Shown here one piece after another: positions 1 to 9,939 of a stretch of 25,355 nucleotides of DNA. The translations under genes were made by a program, and so were the position numbers. Under the pieces are notes generated by a model. That model did not search any database, had not been told where the DNA came from, and saw nothing but the letters and a program-made list of their open reading frames with translations. Where the stretch lies: the NCBI GenBank assembly GCA_033557675.1, contig JAWQRM010000264.1:1-25355 (forward strand). The letters are read 5' to 3'. This stretch comes from Coptodactyla brooksi. Lineage: Eukaryota; Arthropoda; Insecta; Coleoptera; Scarabaeidae. Within the stretch, counting starts at the first letter, position 1; the number at the start of each line of letters is the position of its first letter.

Positions 1-155
1 GGATCGTTTTAGGATGATATCTCAGCCATTCAAGCAGTTGTGACGCAGGTACTAAAGGCCATTTCTGATGATGATACAAAAATCTATTCATGCATTGGTT
101 CACCGTGATTGAAAGTTTATTGAGTTAAATGGAACCTAGTTTGAATAAAAAATAA
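1..155 (+). pseudogene. mariner-like transposase, C-terminal fragment
   Basis: Reading from base 4 gives SF*DDISAIQAVVTQVLK followed by AISDDD. This resembles the segment near the C-terminus of many arthropod mariner transposases, of the type DI.AIQ..VT..LKAI...D. After a frameshift near base 80 the next frame gives FMHWFTVIESLLS, a stop, then MEPSLNKK and a stop at 153-155. That fits the usual W..R...CI...G.YFE tail in a decayed form. The piece starts at the window edge, so the DDE catalytic core, if present, lies outside. It is a dead relic with two internal stops and a frameshift. It could belong to any of several mariner lineages. Confidence 0.6.
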
Positions 156-269
156 CTTTTAAACATAATTCAATGTGTTTTTTTTTGTATATCTAAAAAT
201 ATATACCTGTGTAAGTGCTGTCCATTAGCTTTCATTTTTGATTATTATGTTGTTTTTTGTTCAGATGTT

Positions 270-1077
270 TTCTTTTTGTTCTTTATGTTTTTGTATATTT
301 TAGTTATTAATTTTGCTCTGCATCCATTTTTATTAGCTTTTTGCGAGGATCCTTCTGCATTGAAATTGTTTCCAACCTATTAAGTGTTTTCTATTTTTGT
401 ATAGATCTTGTACTTTACTTTGTCTTCTTTCTTTGTGTTGTCCAAGTGGTTTATGGTACTCTTTACCTTTTTCTCATATGTGAATTTTATTTTACTATGT
501 TTTGTATTGATGTGATTTAATACGTCATCTACTTGTAGGTGTACGATGATGTATCCTGTATCATCCACATATCCTAGCCAGGCTTTTATTTTATATAATT
601 CTTCAAATTCTTTTGAATAATTTCCTCTTCACGCTTTTCAAACTTGTTTTGATTATGTTGATAGTTTCTTGTATCGGTGTGTTGTACACGGTGTACGTGT
701 TTGTTATGTCGAAATATACTATTTTTGTGTTTTTGTTTATATTTATATTTTTCAACTTGTTTATTGTGTTAATTTTTATTGTGTGCTTGTGGTTTAGGTG
801 GTTTATGTGTTTTTACTTGCCAAATATTTGGAAAATCCTTATGCTGGCACCGTTATGAAATTTACCAATAGTCTTATAGGTGTGTTCTTTTTGTGTATTT
901 TCGGCAACTGTTTGGGGGTTAAGAGGTGCACTTTCGGTAACTGCTTTCAACTTTGAAAGAACTTTCATCCTTCGCCTCCAGGTTTGTTTCCTTTACTATT
1001 TTTTTGATTATTTTTTCGAATTTGTTTGTGGGTCTCTTTTCAATTCTGTGCAATTATGGTTTTTTAATAAATTCTTC
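270..1077 (-). pseudogene. Penelope-type (or related) reverse transcriptase relic
   Basis: On the minus strand the order matches a retroelement RT. Near 885-960 are AVTESAPLNPQ and KFHNGASIRIFQIFGK, a decayed form of the stretch around the PKIHK motif. Near 690-720 is KIVYFDITNTYT, RT motif A with the catalytic Asp codon at 708-710. At 560-571 is YVDD, the RT active-site motif C, followed by HINTKHSKIKFTYEKK and INHLD, equivalent to INFLD. Near 300-340 is NKNGCRAKLITKIY, resembling the post-RT linker in such elements. RTs copy element RNA into DNA. This one has several frameshifts and stops and cannot be active. Penelope-like is favoured by the FT.E...INFLD arrangement, but another retroelement class is possible. 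A short inverted copy of its beginning lies immediately to the right. Confidence 0.68.
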
Positions 1078-1103
1078 AGTTTCTGCGATGCATTGTTCTT
1101 AAT

Positions 1104-1262
1104 GAAGAATTTATAAAAACAATAATTGCAAAGATTTCACAAGGAAACAAACCTTATACAGGAAGACGAAAAATACATTAATATGAAAATTATATTAACA
1201 TGAACCCCCAAGCACTAAAGTTGAAAGCATTGTCGAAAATACACAAAAAACACAATACTCAA
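1104..1262 (+). pseudogene. Inverted fragment of the same reverse transcriptase
   Basis: The plus strand from 1104 (GAAGAATTTATAAAAAC) repeats, in opposite orientation, the start of the minus-strand RT, whose reverse complement from 1077 reads GAAGAATTTATTAAAAAAC. Further on, AACCCCCAA and CGAAAATACACAAAAA occur in both. Translation gives LIQEDEKYINMK, then NPQALKLKALSKIHKK, where SKIHKK corresponds to the PKIHK motif of Penelope-type RTs. The copy stops near 1262, before the catalytic motifs. It forms the right arm of an imperfect long palindrome centred near 1090 and lacks some bases found in the left arm. Confidence 0.6.
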
Positions 1263-1319
1263 TGATCTGAAGGCAAAATACAGCTTTTTAATCTTTTAAA
1301 AAGAACAAGCGCATATTCC

Positions 1320-1640
1320 GAAGCTCTAAATTTACATGTGGCAAAAAGATCATTTTATTGAACGGTAATACAAATAATCGAAAAGCTCTTAAAATGTAAG
1401 AAAATCTTAGAGAAAATTGAAAATTCTCTATCAATACAAATTTTGCTAGTTAAACATTAGTTTGAAAACAGTGTAAAAAATTATCGAAGAACAAGCGCAC
1501 TTGCTTTTAATGCCGATAAAACAGGGTTTTTGTGGAAAAACTTCCAGTACAACCTTTACAAAAAAAAGCAAAAAATACACCAGAATTTAAGTAGCATTTT
1601 GCTAACTGTCTTAAAAGAGTAATGATCCCTCAATGGTACT
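1320..1640 (+). pseudogene. Tigger/pogo-family transposase fragment (copy 1)
   Basis: The stretch at 1506-1620 translates to FNADKTGFLWKNF. This is the first-catalytic-Asp region of Tigger transposases (consensus FNADETGLFWKKLP); the Asp is the GAT at 1515-1517 and the usual following Glu is Lys. In the next frame NTPEFK corresponds to the APGFKA motif. Upstream, the DNA at 1350-1420 (ATTGAACGGTAAT, AAAGCTCTTAAAATGTAAG) aligns with the Tigger relic at 6975-7030 (ATTGGATGGCAAT, AAAGCTCTTAAAATTTAG), so both copies come from one subfamily. Stops and frameshifts break it, and everything after the first Asp motif is missing. It abuts the RT palindrome on its left. Confidence 0.7.
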
Positions 1641-2065
1641 TTCCCAACCTGTCGTGAAACGTTCTGTTCCCCAGTATTCGATCTTTGGAATACTATACAG
1701 TCATACCTGCAATTATTTTATTAAGTGTGCATTTACCGTACTAACTATGAGCAACCATCACTTAATTATAAACTTCACCTGAGTCGTTTATGGTAGAAAT
1801 TACTCCAAAAATATGCAATTTCATAGAAGCTTAAATCAATACAACACCAGTTTGGCCATAAGCTATTTGTATGCTTTTCCGCAGAAACACGATATGATCT
1901 GTATAACATACTATCACATTCACCATATGGTATTAAGACATTCATGAAATTCCCAATAGTAGGTAAAGTGCTAAAAGTAACTTACTTCTTTCGAGCTATA
2001 TTTCACTTTCCAGTTACTTTTAGTTATAAGGAAGTCAACACTACTAATTTTCAAAGTACAATATA
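1641..2065. other. No gene recognised
   Basis: AT-rich sequence with no long reading frame or repeat that I can identify. It separates the Tigger fragment from the small open frame that begins at 2066. Confidence 0.5.
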
Positions 2066-2287
2066 ATGCAATGTTTATTTAAGTCTGTGCCTTCTAACCG
2101 TTATAGCAAGGGACAGGACCTTTTTAGTCATCTAGATATTTTTGGAGCATCACGCAGAGATCACATTGCACGACAATTCAAAGAAAGGTGTCGCTTGACA
2201 AAGATGATATTCAGATTAAAGTCAGAAGCCCATTACTGGACGCGATACCAGGATGACACTATACGAAGTGTGATTAGAAAATTTTAA
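2066..2287 (+). CDS. Small unrecognised open reading frame
   Basis: An ATG at 2066 opens a 73-residue frame ending at 2287. The product is basic, rich in Arg and Lys, with no signal peptide, membrane segment or motif that I recognise; it includes SKGQDLFSHLDIFGASRRD and ends in IRSVIRKF. It lies between transposon relics, and the next sequence belongs to a mariner relic on the other strand. In AT-rich DNA an open frame of this length is somewhat longer than expected by chance, which is the only reason to list it. It may be an exon, a transposon fragment or an accident. Confidence 0.15.
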   Translation: MQCLFKSVPSNRYSKGQDLFSHLDIFGASRRDHIARQFKERCRLTKMIFRLKSEAHYWTRYQDDTIRSVIRKF

Positions 2288-2327
2288 GCCTGAGCTTGTA
2301 ATTTCAAAATGGCAGTACATATCGGCT

Positions 2328-2650
2328 TCACAATAAATCTCCTTCAAAGTAGTCCCCTTCTGATTAAGCACTCCGGCTCCAATGGTATTTTCATTTCCGG
2401 AAGCATACTTCGGAATGAATACCAGAATTCATTTCGAACTATGTTAAGAATCTGTCTTCGCATTTGCCTGTATATCTTCAATTCCTTCCTTTCATTTCAG
2501 CGAAATTTTTAATTTGGGGAAGAGGCAGATGTTGGCACGGGCTAGATCTAGAGAATAGGGGGGTGCGGAAGCACAGAAATTTGGAATGTTATCAAAAATC
2601 TCCTGATGGAGAATGAGCTAACTTTTAGCGACTTAGCTATTAAATTCGAA
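2328..2650 (-). pseudogene. mariner-family transposase, C-terminal part
   Basis: The minus strand reads VLPHPPYSLDLA (about 2541-2575), close to the LPHPPYSPDLAP motif that precedes the third catalytic Asp of mariner transposases. It continues with LFPKLKISLK, then a stop, KEGIEDIQANAK, and after a frameshift SEGDYFEGD (2337-2360), the classic C-terminal motif. A stop follows at 2328-2330. Mariner transposases cut and paste their own element through a DDD catalytic triad. In-frame stops and at least one frameshift make this copy dead. The N-terminal half was not found at higher coordinates; the DNA there turns into the hairpin cluster at 2678. Confidence 0.8.
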
Positions 2651-2677
2651 TCAAAAATAAAATATTGTATACGACAC

Positions 2678-2873
2678 GGGATTAAACAACACGCTCGGAA
2701 TATTAAGTCCCTCGTCCTTCGGGCTCGGGACTTAATATTTCTCCTTCGCGGATAAAGCTCTATTTTAATCCCTTGTTGTAGAAATAACTATTGTTAGCAC
2801 ATATAATCTCAATTTTTTCTGCGGTAAAATTAAATTACTGCAAATTAATGCCCCAACTTGCGAGTGGAGCATT
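2678..2873. repeat. Cluster of three hairpins
   Basis: First hairpin: 13-bp perfect arms AATATTAAGTCCC (2699-2711) and GGGACTTAATATT (2727-2739), with a GC-rich loop that can itself form CC-TTCG-GG. It lies inside an outer 9-bp perfect pair GGGATTAAA (2678-2686) and TTTAATCCC (2764-2772). Second hairpin: GCGGTAA/TTACTGC at 2821-2841, one mismatch. Third hairpin: AATGC.CCA (2847-2855) with TGG.GCATT (2865-2873). The block is more GC-rich than its flanks. It could be a short non-autonomous element or part of a dispersed repeat. Confidence 0.6.
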
Positions 2874-2879
2874 AAAATA

Positions 2880-3482
2880 AGGAAAGACTAAATTAAGAAG
2901 CAGAAAGTTAAATTTATAGGCTAGAAAGTTAAATTTTTATAATAATCTGAAACTTCAATATTTATTAACTACTCTTACTCAAGATTTTCATTCAATATTG
3001 CATCTATTTCGAAATCAATACTGTAACATATTTCATCGGGAATTATGCTACTAAGATCAGTAAACGAAATGTGAATTTTTTCGATAAAGATTTATTTCCA
3101 TACCATGCCTTTACATTCTATATTTCATGCATCATTCATTTTCTAATCATATGATGGCATCTTTGTAGGAATTGTGTGAAAAGTTTAAAATAACGAAGCT
3201 TCAAATAGAGAATGTCTTTTAAACGCTCTTAGCCCATACGTATTAACTGGGACGTAATGATTACGAATATCCGGTTTCTGGTTATGTCACTTGATAGGAT
3301 GGACGATCAAGAATCAGTATCTGAAACTTGAAATCTGTACCTGCAAGAAATTTTCAGAAATGCTGATGATGAAATCGGTTTAATATATTACGCTTAGCTA
3401 AACAAACTACCTTGTCAATTCAGTACATTTTTAACAATACAACTTTGTTAATGTAATTGTGTAAATTGTGTCATGTAATTGT
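2880..3482. other. No gene recognised
   Basis: AT-rich DNA. A short local duplication is visible: AGAAAGTTAAATTTATAGG followed by AGAAAGTTAAATTTTTA around 2900-2938. The end of the stretch (TTGTCAATTCAGTACATTTT, about 3413) is repeated in diverged form near 3586 (TTGTCAATTCATTACCTTTT). Confidence 0.5.
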
Positions 3483-3541
3483 GAATGTAAAATAAATTCA
3501 TAATATCAGCGATGGTGTAAATAATTGTTTTCCATTCGAAA
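3483..3541 (+). repeat. Dispersed repeat, copy 1 of 2
   Basis: About 58 bases match 6075-6132 in the same orientation. The first 28 bases are identical, and later differences are scattered substitutions, ending with ATTCGAA in both. The unit holds an AATAAA sequence. The second copy sits just before the putative left end of the Tigger relic at 6149; nothing comparable is obvious after this copy. Confidence 0.7.
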
Positions 3542-6074
3542 TCCAAACATGTTTTGCTTGCTTTGACAAACTTGCTTTAACTTTGTCAATTCATTACCTT
3601 TTTAGCAAAACAACTCTGTGGGGACTACTTTAAAGGAGACAGTATTAATATTGACGGCTTAATAGAGACTTTTTCAGAAGAACGAAAATTCTGCGTACAT
3701 ATTGATGAAATCTCGTACACAAGGATAAAAATATCTTTACTGGTGTACCTTGTACTGGGGTACCTTGCTCTCCGATCCGCTAGAAAGCATTCGGGTAGAG
3801 TGTAGTAGAAAGAGATAGAAAGGCTATCTCACCCGCAAAGCTATACCGTGCTGGCAAATACATCTTGTCCCATAGGGGTATTGTATTATCGTCTGATTGG
3901 TGGACCAGTCGGCTGATCCCGGAGATCGCACAACAATTAGTGAGTTAAGCACTTGCCTCGACTACTTTGACGAACGCACATCTCAATATCTCTTTATAAC
4001 CGCCGAGAGGGTTCAAATTATCAGTTGGTATTTGAGCAGCAATTCTTTGGTAGAAGTTGTAAATTTATTCGCAGTTGCTTTCGAAAATAGTCTAGTTAAA
4101 TTACGTCGAACAATATTGCGTATTGTCAATGTATTCGAAACGATAGCTTATGCGATATTTTGTCGCCAATGCCATTTGATATTTGAATGAGCCCATAATA
4201 AAAATTATTTAAGCTCATCAACCATTACTCCAGAAATGCTCTCCAGAGTGAGGAGAAATTTCTACGATAGGTTAGAGTATTCTTTAGCGAAATAGGAGGC
4301 ATCTTTAAAGTACGAGGAATCTTTCATTTAGGTTTATTTTTAACTGTTATTAGAATTATTTTATTTTAAAGTGACCTTTCATTTGAGCAAGAATGACGTT
4401 TTTGTTTGTCCGTCGAACGTAAACGTTCGAAAAGAGATGAATGAACATTTATTGATAGTAGCTAATAAATAATTGTACGTAATAAATAAGTGTACATAAG
4501 ACGAGTTCAACGAGACATGAGTGCATACCCCCATGATATCAGAAGTCTTACTAAGTGCTCGCGCCGTAGATCAAGCGAGCTCGTGACGTAGAGGGGGGTC
4601 ACGGGCTCGTGGTGGAAGTGTTATGTGAATCTGCTATGAGACAAGAAAAAATTTCCTATACGGTATGTATCGTGCTGCAGATGACATATATTTTTCTCGT
4701 TATTTGATTGTCATATTGTGTATAGCATTACTAAGAAATGTCAAACAACAAAAATATCAGCGATTTTCTGCATCTTGTTAAAATTCTTTTAATACTCAAA
4801 AACTGTTCTAGTTAGGTACTGGTAAAGTACCTAAAGGGAATACTGGTAAAGATCGAAACAGAAATTTAATAGTTGAAAATAAAAGATAATAGGTTGAATA
4901 TATAAATGTTGTAGACCATTTATATAAAAACTAAAATAATTCAAAATTTATAAAACTTAATTGAATTTCAAGGCGGGCATTAGTAGTGAATCTCGTACGT
5001 ACAGCATTCAAATATGTTGCAAAACATAGGAAGTTTTATTTAAAATATCAAAGGTTATGAGTAAGATGAAAATGTTTTGATTGGAAGGGATATTACAGAA
5101 AAAATTAGACTTCGATTAGCCTGTATGACAGGACACATACACATACAGGATACATTGACACGCACTGAAGCTTACACATAAATTTATTCCTGTCGAATCA
5201 TTTTTCTTTCTTCTCGCCGATTTTCACATTTCGTATGGCGAGATCAGAAACCACGTTCTCTCTTATCTAATAAATCCATCTCACGGAACACAGACACTTC
5301 GCTGTATCTCTTTTTCACTGCAACGCGATGCGTCGCGATAAGGACCTTCAGTGCCGATAAGGACCTCTAATTAAGTGGTAAAAATTAAAATGCTCGCTTA
5401 AATGTCAATTAGGGATTTTTCCCGTGGTAAATGCCGTCGAGTTCTGTCGTTACCGGCTGTTATGCGTACACAGTCTTAATTTGTTATGTCAGTTTAATAC
5501 CGGATGGAGACATGCAGATTCAGATAAAAATATAAAAAAAACCGCCAACTATTTCACTGAATATCTTATGGCAGAATATCTGAGTGTTTTATATGACTTC
5601 CTGCCCATTGCGGTCAAAAGTCTCACAAAGGCCAAGTGTCAGACTGGGTGGCACTGCAAAATATTTAAAAACTTCTCGATGCAAATATAGTACACAAAAG
5701 TACACTGTTTCATTAAATATGTGCTAATTAAATAATATAAGTGCTAATAAAAACATATTTTTCTTTAAGCATAAAGGGCTTTCCCATTTTTTATGATTTA
5801 TCCTACAGCTTCCAAAAAACTAAAACTATTTTTTTTGTTATCTACCATTTGACGACTATTTCTTTGATATCTCTTTAAATTTGTTTTCTAAAGAGCTTTT
5901 GTGATCTTTTTTTGTAAATATATACTGCAGTTGATCAAACAAACAGGTTTCAATTGAATTTTTAAAATCTTTGTGTAACTTTTTGCTATATGTCATAATT
6001 ATGTAATATTCATCATTAATTAATAGCATATAAAGACAGATTTCTAGGGATTTTATTTTTATTTTATTCATTCC
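3541..6074. other. Long stretch without a recognisable gene
   Basis: About 2.5 kb of mostly AT-rich DNA. Details seen: a somewhat more GC-rich patch at 3770-4010; an open frame at 3897-4190 (97 residues) with no known motif; a patch at 4505-4620 with GATATCAGAAG, which faintly recalls a copia-type primer site but has no supporting coding sequence; at 5145-5400 a short inverted repeat (CGCGATGCGTCGCG, near 5324) and a direct repeat GATAAGGACCT separated by a few bases (about 5337 and 5359); an unrecognised open frame at 5424-5690 on the plus strand and another at 5856-6071 on the minus strand. I cannot assign function to any of these. Confidence 0.45.
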
Positions 6075-6132
6075 GAATGTAAAATAAATTCATAATATCA
6101 GCATTGGAATAAATAATTGTTTTCGATTCGAA
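6075..6132 (+). repeat. Dispersed repeat, copy 2 of 2
   Basis: The partner of 3483-3541, in direct orientation. It begins GAATGTAAAATAAATTCATA and ends ATTCGAA. It lies 16 bases before the putative Tigger terminal repeat at 6149, so it may be flanking sequence into which the Tigger jumped or part of an older nested element. Confidence 0.7.
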
Positions 6133-6148
6133 AGGCTTTGTCACCAGT

Positions 6149-6176
6149 CAGTAATAAAACCTCACTATAAAAGTCA
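6149..6176 (+). repeat. Putative left terminal repeat of the Tigger relic
   Basis: The sequence starts CAGTAATAAAACCTCACTAT. Pogo/Tigger terminal inverted repeats typically begin CAGT with an AAACCTC-type continuation, and a Tigger transposase relic follows in the right orientation. I did not find a matching inverted copy beyond 8070, so the right end is either lost or too diverged to see. Confidence 0.45.
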
Positions 6177-6639
6177 AAAAGATTGAAAAAACAATTTCAC
6201 CCGAGAAATGTACGAATTAAATGCTTAATTCGATTTAAAGAAACAACATTTCCGAAATTTACGAAAACGACGAATTGGAGTTTTCGAATTGGGGAAAACA
6301 GCCGAATTTTATTTTATCAAGACTCTCCCTATAACATACTAAAATAATAATTAAGTAGTTTAACATTAGTGTTTGAATTGTGTTCCATGTTGTATTCAGG
6401 TGTATCGCGGGCTTATTTGAGTATGTATTAAAAAATATATTTTTATTGGTTAAAGTTTAGAATACGAAATCCCGATATAAAGTTCGACAGTAGCATATTA
6501 ACAATAAACTTTTATTTTCCGTACTATTATGTAATTCAAAACCTCGATATCGATAATGACCACAGCCTGTGTTTATTTTTGGAAGGAATATGACTTTCTA
6601 TAATAAAAAAAATTAATTTCAGTCCCAAACTATGTGTGA

Positions 6640-8070
6640 CAAAATTAAAGAAACGTTTTAAACGTTTTAAAGAAATTTTATTAGTCTACTTGTGAAAATT
6701 CAAATGTTGGATCCTCTTATTAAAGAAGAAAATGCATCACACATTGCTAAAACTCCAAATTTAAATGAAGCAACAATTAGAACAATTACGCAAAATAAAG
6801 AGAAAATTAGAAGTGCTGTTTCTGCAAGATCGGCAATTTCTGCAATAATTGAGATATGCATATCTCAATTATTACGAGCTGCAATAACAATATGCAGCTC
6901 GTCCCCCAGCGTCAATAATTGAGAAAATGGAAAAGGTTCTAAGCGTATGGATTGATAATAGCTACCAAAAAAGAATTCCATTGGATGGCAATGTCATTCA
7001 TCAAAAAGCTCTTAAAATTTAGAAACACCTGAAAGAAAATAGAGGATTATCCGTTAGCCTTGATTTTGATGCCGAATTTTTTAAACCAGTAAGGGTTGGC
7101 TTGAAAAATTCAAGAAGCGGTTTTGAATTCATAGCATAAATACTGCTAGGGCATATCCAGAAAAATTTGAAAAGATCATAAAATTCTTTAGTGGGAAAAA
7201 TTCCTAATAGAACCTTTATCTCGAAAGAAGAAAAAAAATGCACATGGATTTAAGGCATCAATAGATCAAGTAGCTTGTTCATTCATAGATCTTTAAATCC
7301 CTGTGCACTTAAAACAGTAAAAACACATTATCTGTATACTGGAGAGCAAATTCAAAAGCTTGGGTAACTTAAGATTTATTTAGAGATTGGTTCTTACATT
7401 GTTGTGTGCCGGATATTGAAAATTATTTAAAAAAGAAAAATTTGAACTTCAAGTTGAATATTGAAGTTATATCTAATAATAACAGAAGTCTGAAGTGCTG
7501 TTATTATTAGATAATGCTCCAAGATATCCACAAGATTATATCATCAAAACGTTAAAATAATGTTTCTACTACTAAACACTACTTCACTACTCTAATCATT
7601 AGATCAAGGAATTATTTATACATTTAAAACTTATTACATCAGAAGATCATTACAATTCAAGACATGTGTAACTGAATCGAAATTAATTGTCGAAATGGAA
7701 TCTTGGAAGCAATTTACAATTAAACACTGTATCGAAATCTTATCCTTGGGAGCAACAAGAACATTAACTTTGAATGGATGTTCGAAAAAACTTAGCCATA
7801 GTCAGTTGGAGTAGATAACGAGCTTGTATCATCACAAAATGGCATTGTTAACATATTAGAACTTGCCAAATCCATTGGGGGCGACGGGTTTGGCGATATG
7901 ACCACTAAGGATGTTCAAGAATTATTGGTAGAAGAAGCAATACTTGCTTGACTATACTTGACAATACTTGCGGACTTGTTTGAAATGGCATTAGAAGTTG
8001 TAAATCAAGTTGATTGTGAGGAGAACATTAAGGCGTTTAATGGGGAGATGATTATACCATTCCTGTGAAG
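6640..8070 (+). pseudogene. Tigger/pogo-family transposase relic (copy 2, nearly full span)
   Basis: Family landmarks appear in order across all three frames. At 6692-6840 is the N-terminal CENP-B/pogo helix-turn-helix (LIKEENASHIAK, NEATIRTITQNKEKIRSAVS). At 6915-7010 is SIIEKMEKVLSVWID then KALKI. Near 7095-7125 is KGWLEKFKKRF. Near 7190-7215 is KIPNRTFISKEE. At 7504-7535 is LLDNAPRYPQDYI, with the second catalytic Asp at 7510-7512. At 7575-7650 is NTTSLL*SLDQGIIYTFK, with the third Asp at 7602-7604. Near 7700-7790 are WKQFTIKHCIEI and LTLNGCSKKL. At 7816-7945 is ELAKSIGGDGFGD followed by VQELLVEEA. The first-Asp motif (FNADETG) is missing through a small deletion near 7185, and there are many frameshifts, so the enzyme is dead. 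A 70-bp palindromic insertion interrupts the DNA-binding part. Confidence 0.88.
6844..6902. repeat. 30-bp perfect palindrome plus adjacent 10-bp-arm hairpin
   Basis: Bases 6844-6873 are a perfect palindrome of 15-bp arms without a spacer, centred on ATGCAT. Immediately after it, ACGAGCTGCA (6874-6883) and TGCAGCTCGT (6893-6902) form a perfect 10-bp hairpin with a 9-base loop. The unit CAATAATTGAG occurs directly at 6843-6853 and again at 6913-6923, bracketing the insert. It interrupts the Tigger reading frame between the helix-turn-helix and the IIEKMEK motif. Confidence 0.9.
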
Positions 8071-8079
8071 AAAAATTAC

Positions 8080-9432
8080 GTCGCTGTATATTTATTTTTA
8101 CAAGTTTTCGGAAATTAACCCCCCCTTTTTGTATTGATATTGGTATTTCGTACAACACGCTACTTTTTAGGAACCTATCTACCGTGTTGCAAGAGTTTAC
8201 GTGTATTTAAGAATTGCGCAATTTTGGTATTAGAATACATTAGATAATTGTTTCCTCCAGTTGCTGTAAAAATAATTTTTTGATGATTGATTGTTACAGC
8301 CAAATATTTATTGTTGAGTCGCTCAGTTAGTTTTGAAAGTTGGTGAAATATCATACATGTATGTAAATAAGAATCTACCTTTACCTCGTTTTGATTATAA
8401 TCACCACACTAACTATATAAAAATCATACTCAGGCCGGTAATGTATTTTATAAATTGTATTATAAAGTCCATTATTAACATAAGCAATATAAACGGTCCG
8501 CCAATTAAACAACAATCAAGATTATATTCCCAGATACCAAAAACTGGGCAATTAGTCAACTGTCCGTATAACCTCTTGAAGTTCAAGGGAAGTCTTCGAC
8601 CGCAAGACAATCTACTAAAATAATCTTGACCCCGTCCGAATATAATTACGGCCGAAATTGAAATTTGAGAGTCAGCGGCGCCCATGCGCGTTAAAGCGCA
8701 ATTAGGCGAGCTTCATTACCCACCAGTGAGGGCACCTTTAATTAATTTGTCTGTATCATTTGCCCTAGCCACCGTGAAATATGATCGAAGCAATAGCCTA
8801 GTGGTACTAGCCAATGTCCCGGTAAGCATGTCGACAATTTGACGCCGCTATATTTAGCATTGCTTCTCTCCGTGCGGTCTCTGTCTTTTCTTCAGGGCAT
8901 CCTTCTCTTTCTCTTCCTTCCTGGCTGTGCCGTCTGGGAAAGAATGCCGAGGAGTGATGAAAATTAATGACACGACCGGCGCTTGAGTTATAATTAGATC
9001 CGTAAAAATATGGTTTAGCCAAAAAGTTACCGTAATTTAGAACCGCCTATTAGTTGAAGGAACCCCATTTACTATGGGACAGAAGTGGTTGATGTATGGA
9101 ACTGCCGACTTAATAATTAGTTTTTTTTGTAGTGGGAAAATTAAGATTTAGTCATTAAAGTATAATTCAATTTCAGTTATAATGGATAAAAATAAATAGT
9201 AAACAATTTACTCTTAGAACAAAATAACTGACAAACAAAATCAATTATTCTACAATTTGATGGATTGATGGAATGTTTAATTCTTACTCGAGCAGGTACC
9301 CGGTTACCTATTCAGTTTGTATGAGGAAATACTCTAATAAGGAATTAGTTAATGTAGATCATTAAAAAATCAGCAAAAAAACGGAAAATATTCTGTCATA
9401 CAAGATATTTTGTTATCTAAGAAAAAAAATGT
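8080..9432. other. No gene recognised; GC-balanced island at about 8620-9060
   Basis: From 8080 to 8620 the DNA is AT-rich with only overlapping short open frames on both strands (for example 8333-8623 plus and 8413-8685 minus) and no motif. From about 8620 to 9060 base composition becomes more balanced, with pieces such as GAGTCAGCGGCGCCCATGCG, a pyrimidine tract near 8878-8930 and homeodomain-type AATTAATGA. The island lacks a convincing reading frame and may be host regulatory sequence. From 9060 to 9432 nothing stands out. Confidence 0.35.
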
Positions 9433-9629
9433 TTCTACGGGGTATTCCCTGATGTAACTGATAAACTTATATCAAATGTTCTAAAGGTGATTCTGATAAA
9501 AAAGTTCATATACACCATATTCAATTCCTATTCGTTTTCGAGATATTGGTAAAAGAAGAAATGTTGACCATAAGACATTTATTAAGAAACTACATAATAA
9601 CACAAAAAAAACTAATATTATAATAATTG

Positions 9630-9885
9630 CTCGAATTGCTCCCCTACGCTTTCCAAACATGCTGCTGGTCTTTACAGTCTTTGCCAGTAAATATCTGCAA
9701 GTTCATTTCGCAAAAAATCTACTGCCTCAACTATTCTGGCTATAAAATCTTGTCGCGTATCTGGCTTACCATTGTTATAAACATGAGATTTAAGGCAACC
9801 TAAAAAAGTCCAGTGGTAACAAGTCAGGACATGGTATAGGGCCTCCTCTTCCTATCCACTGTCCAGAAAACTTTTGGTGTAAACA
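9630..9885 (-). pseudogene. IS630-like transposase C-terminus, left half of the palindrome
   Basis: On the minus strand 9879-9806 reads HQKFSGQWIGRGGPIPC followed by PDLLPLDFF. This matches the arthropod transposase motif WIGRGGPI.WP.RSPDLTPLDFFLWG; the Asp in PLDFF is expected to belong to the catalytic triad. A few residues of the RSPDLT part are lost. Downstream (9795-9640) short pieces such as ARYATRFYSQNS and KTVKTSSMFGKRRGAIRA fit the C-terminal tail, with stops in between. The protein would cut and join transposon ends, but this fragment lacks the first two thirds of the enzyme. Confidence 0.8.
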
Positions 9886-9939
9886 ATAAACACTTTGGTA
9901 TGAACAATACCAGGAATTCTCACACTTCGGCCCATCAAA

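Noticed and set aside
613..1116. Two plus-strand hydrophobic small proteins (613-858 and 880-1116)
   Set aside because: They are antisense shadows of the A-rich minus-strand RT relic.
2309..2512. Plus-strand open frame
   Set aside because: Antisense of the mariner C-terminus that contains the GDYFEGD motif.
4505..4620. Copia-type LTR and primer-binding site (GATATCAGAAG)
   Set aside because: Only a loose match to the usual primer site, no paired LTR, and no gag or pol sequence downstream.
6844..6873. Bidirectional terminator or operator in the bacterial sense
   Set aside because: The surroundings are clearly animal transposon relics, so a bacterial regulatory reading does not fit.
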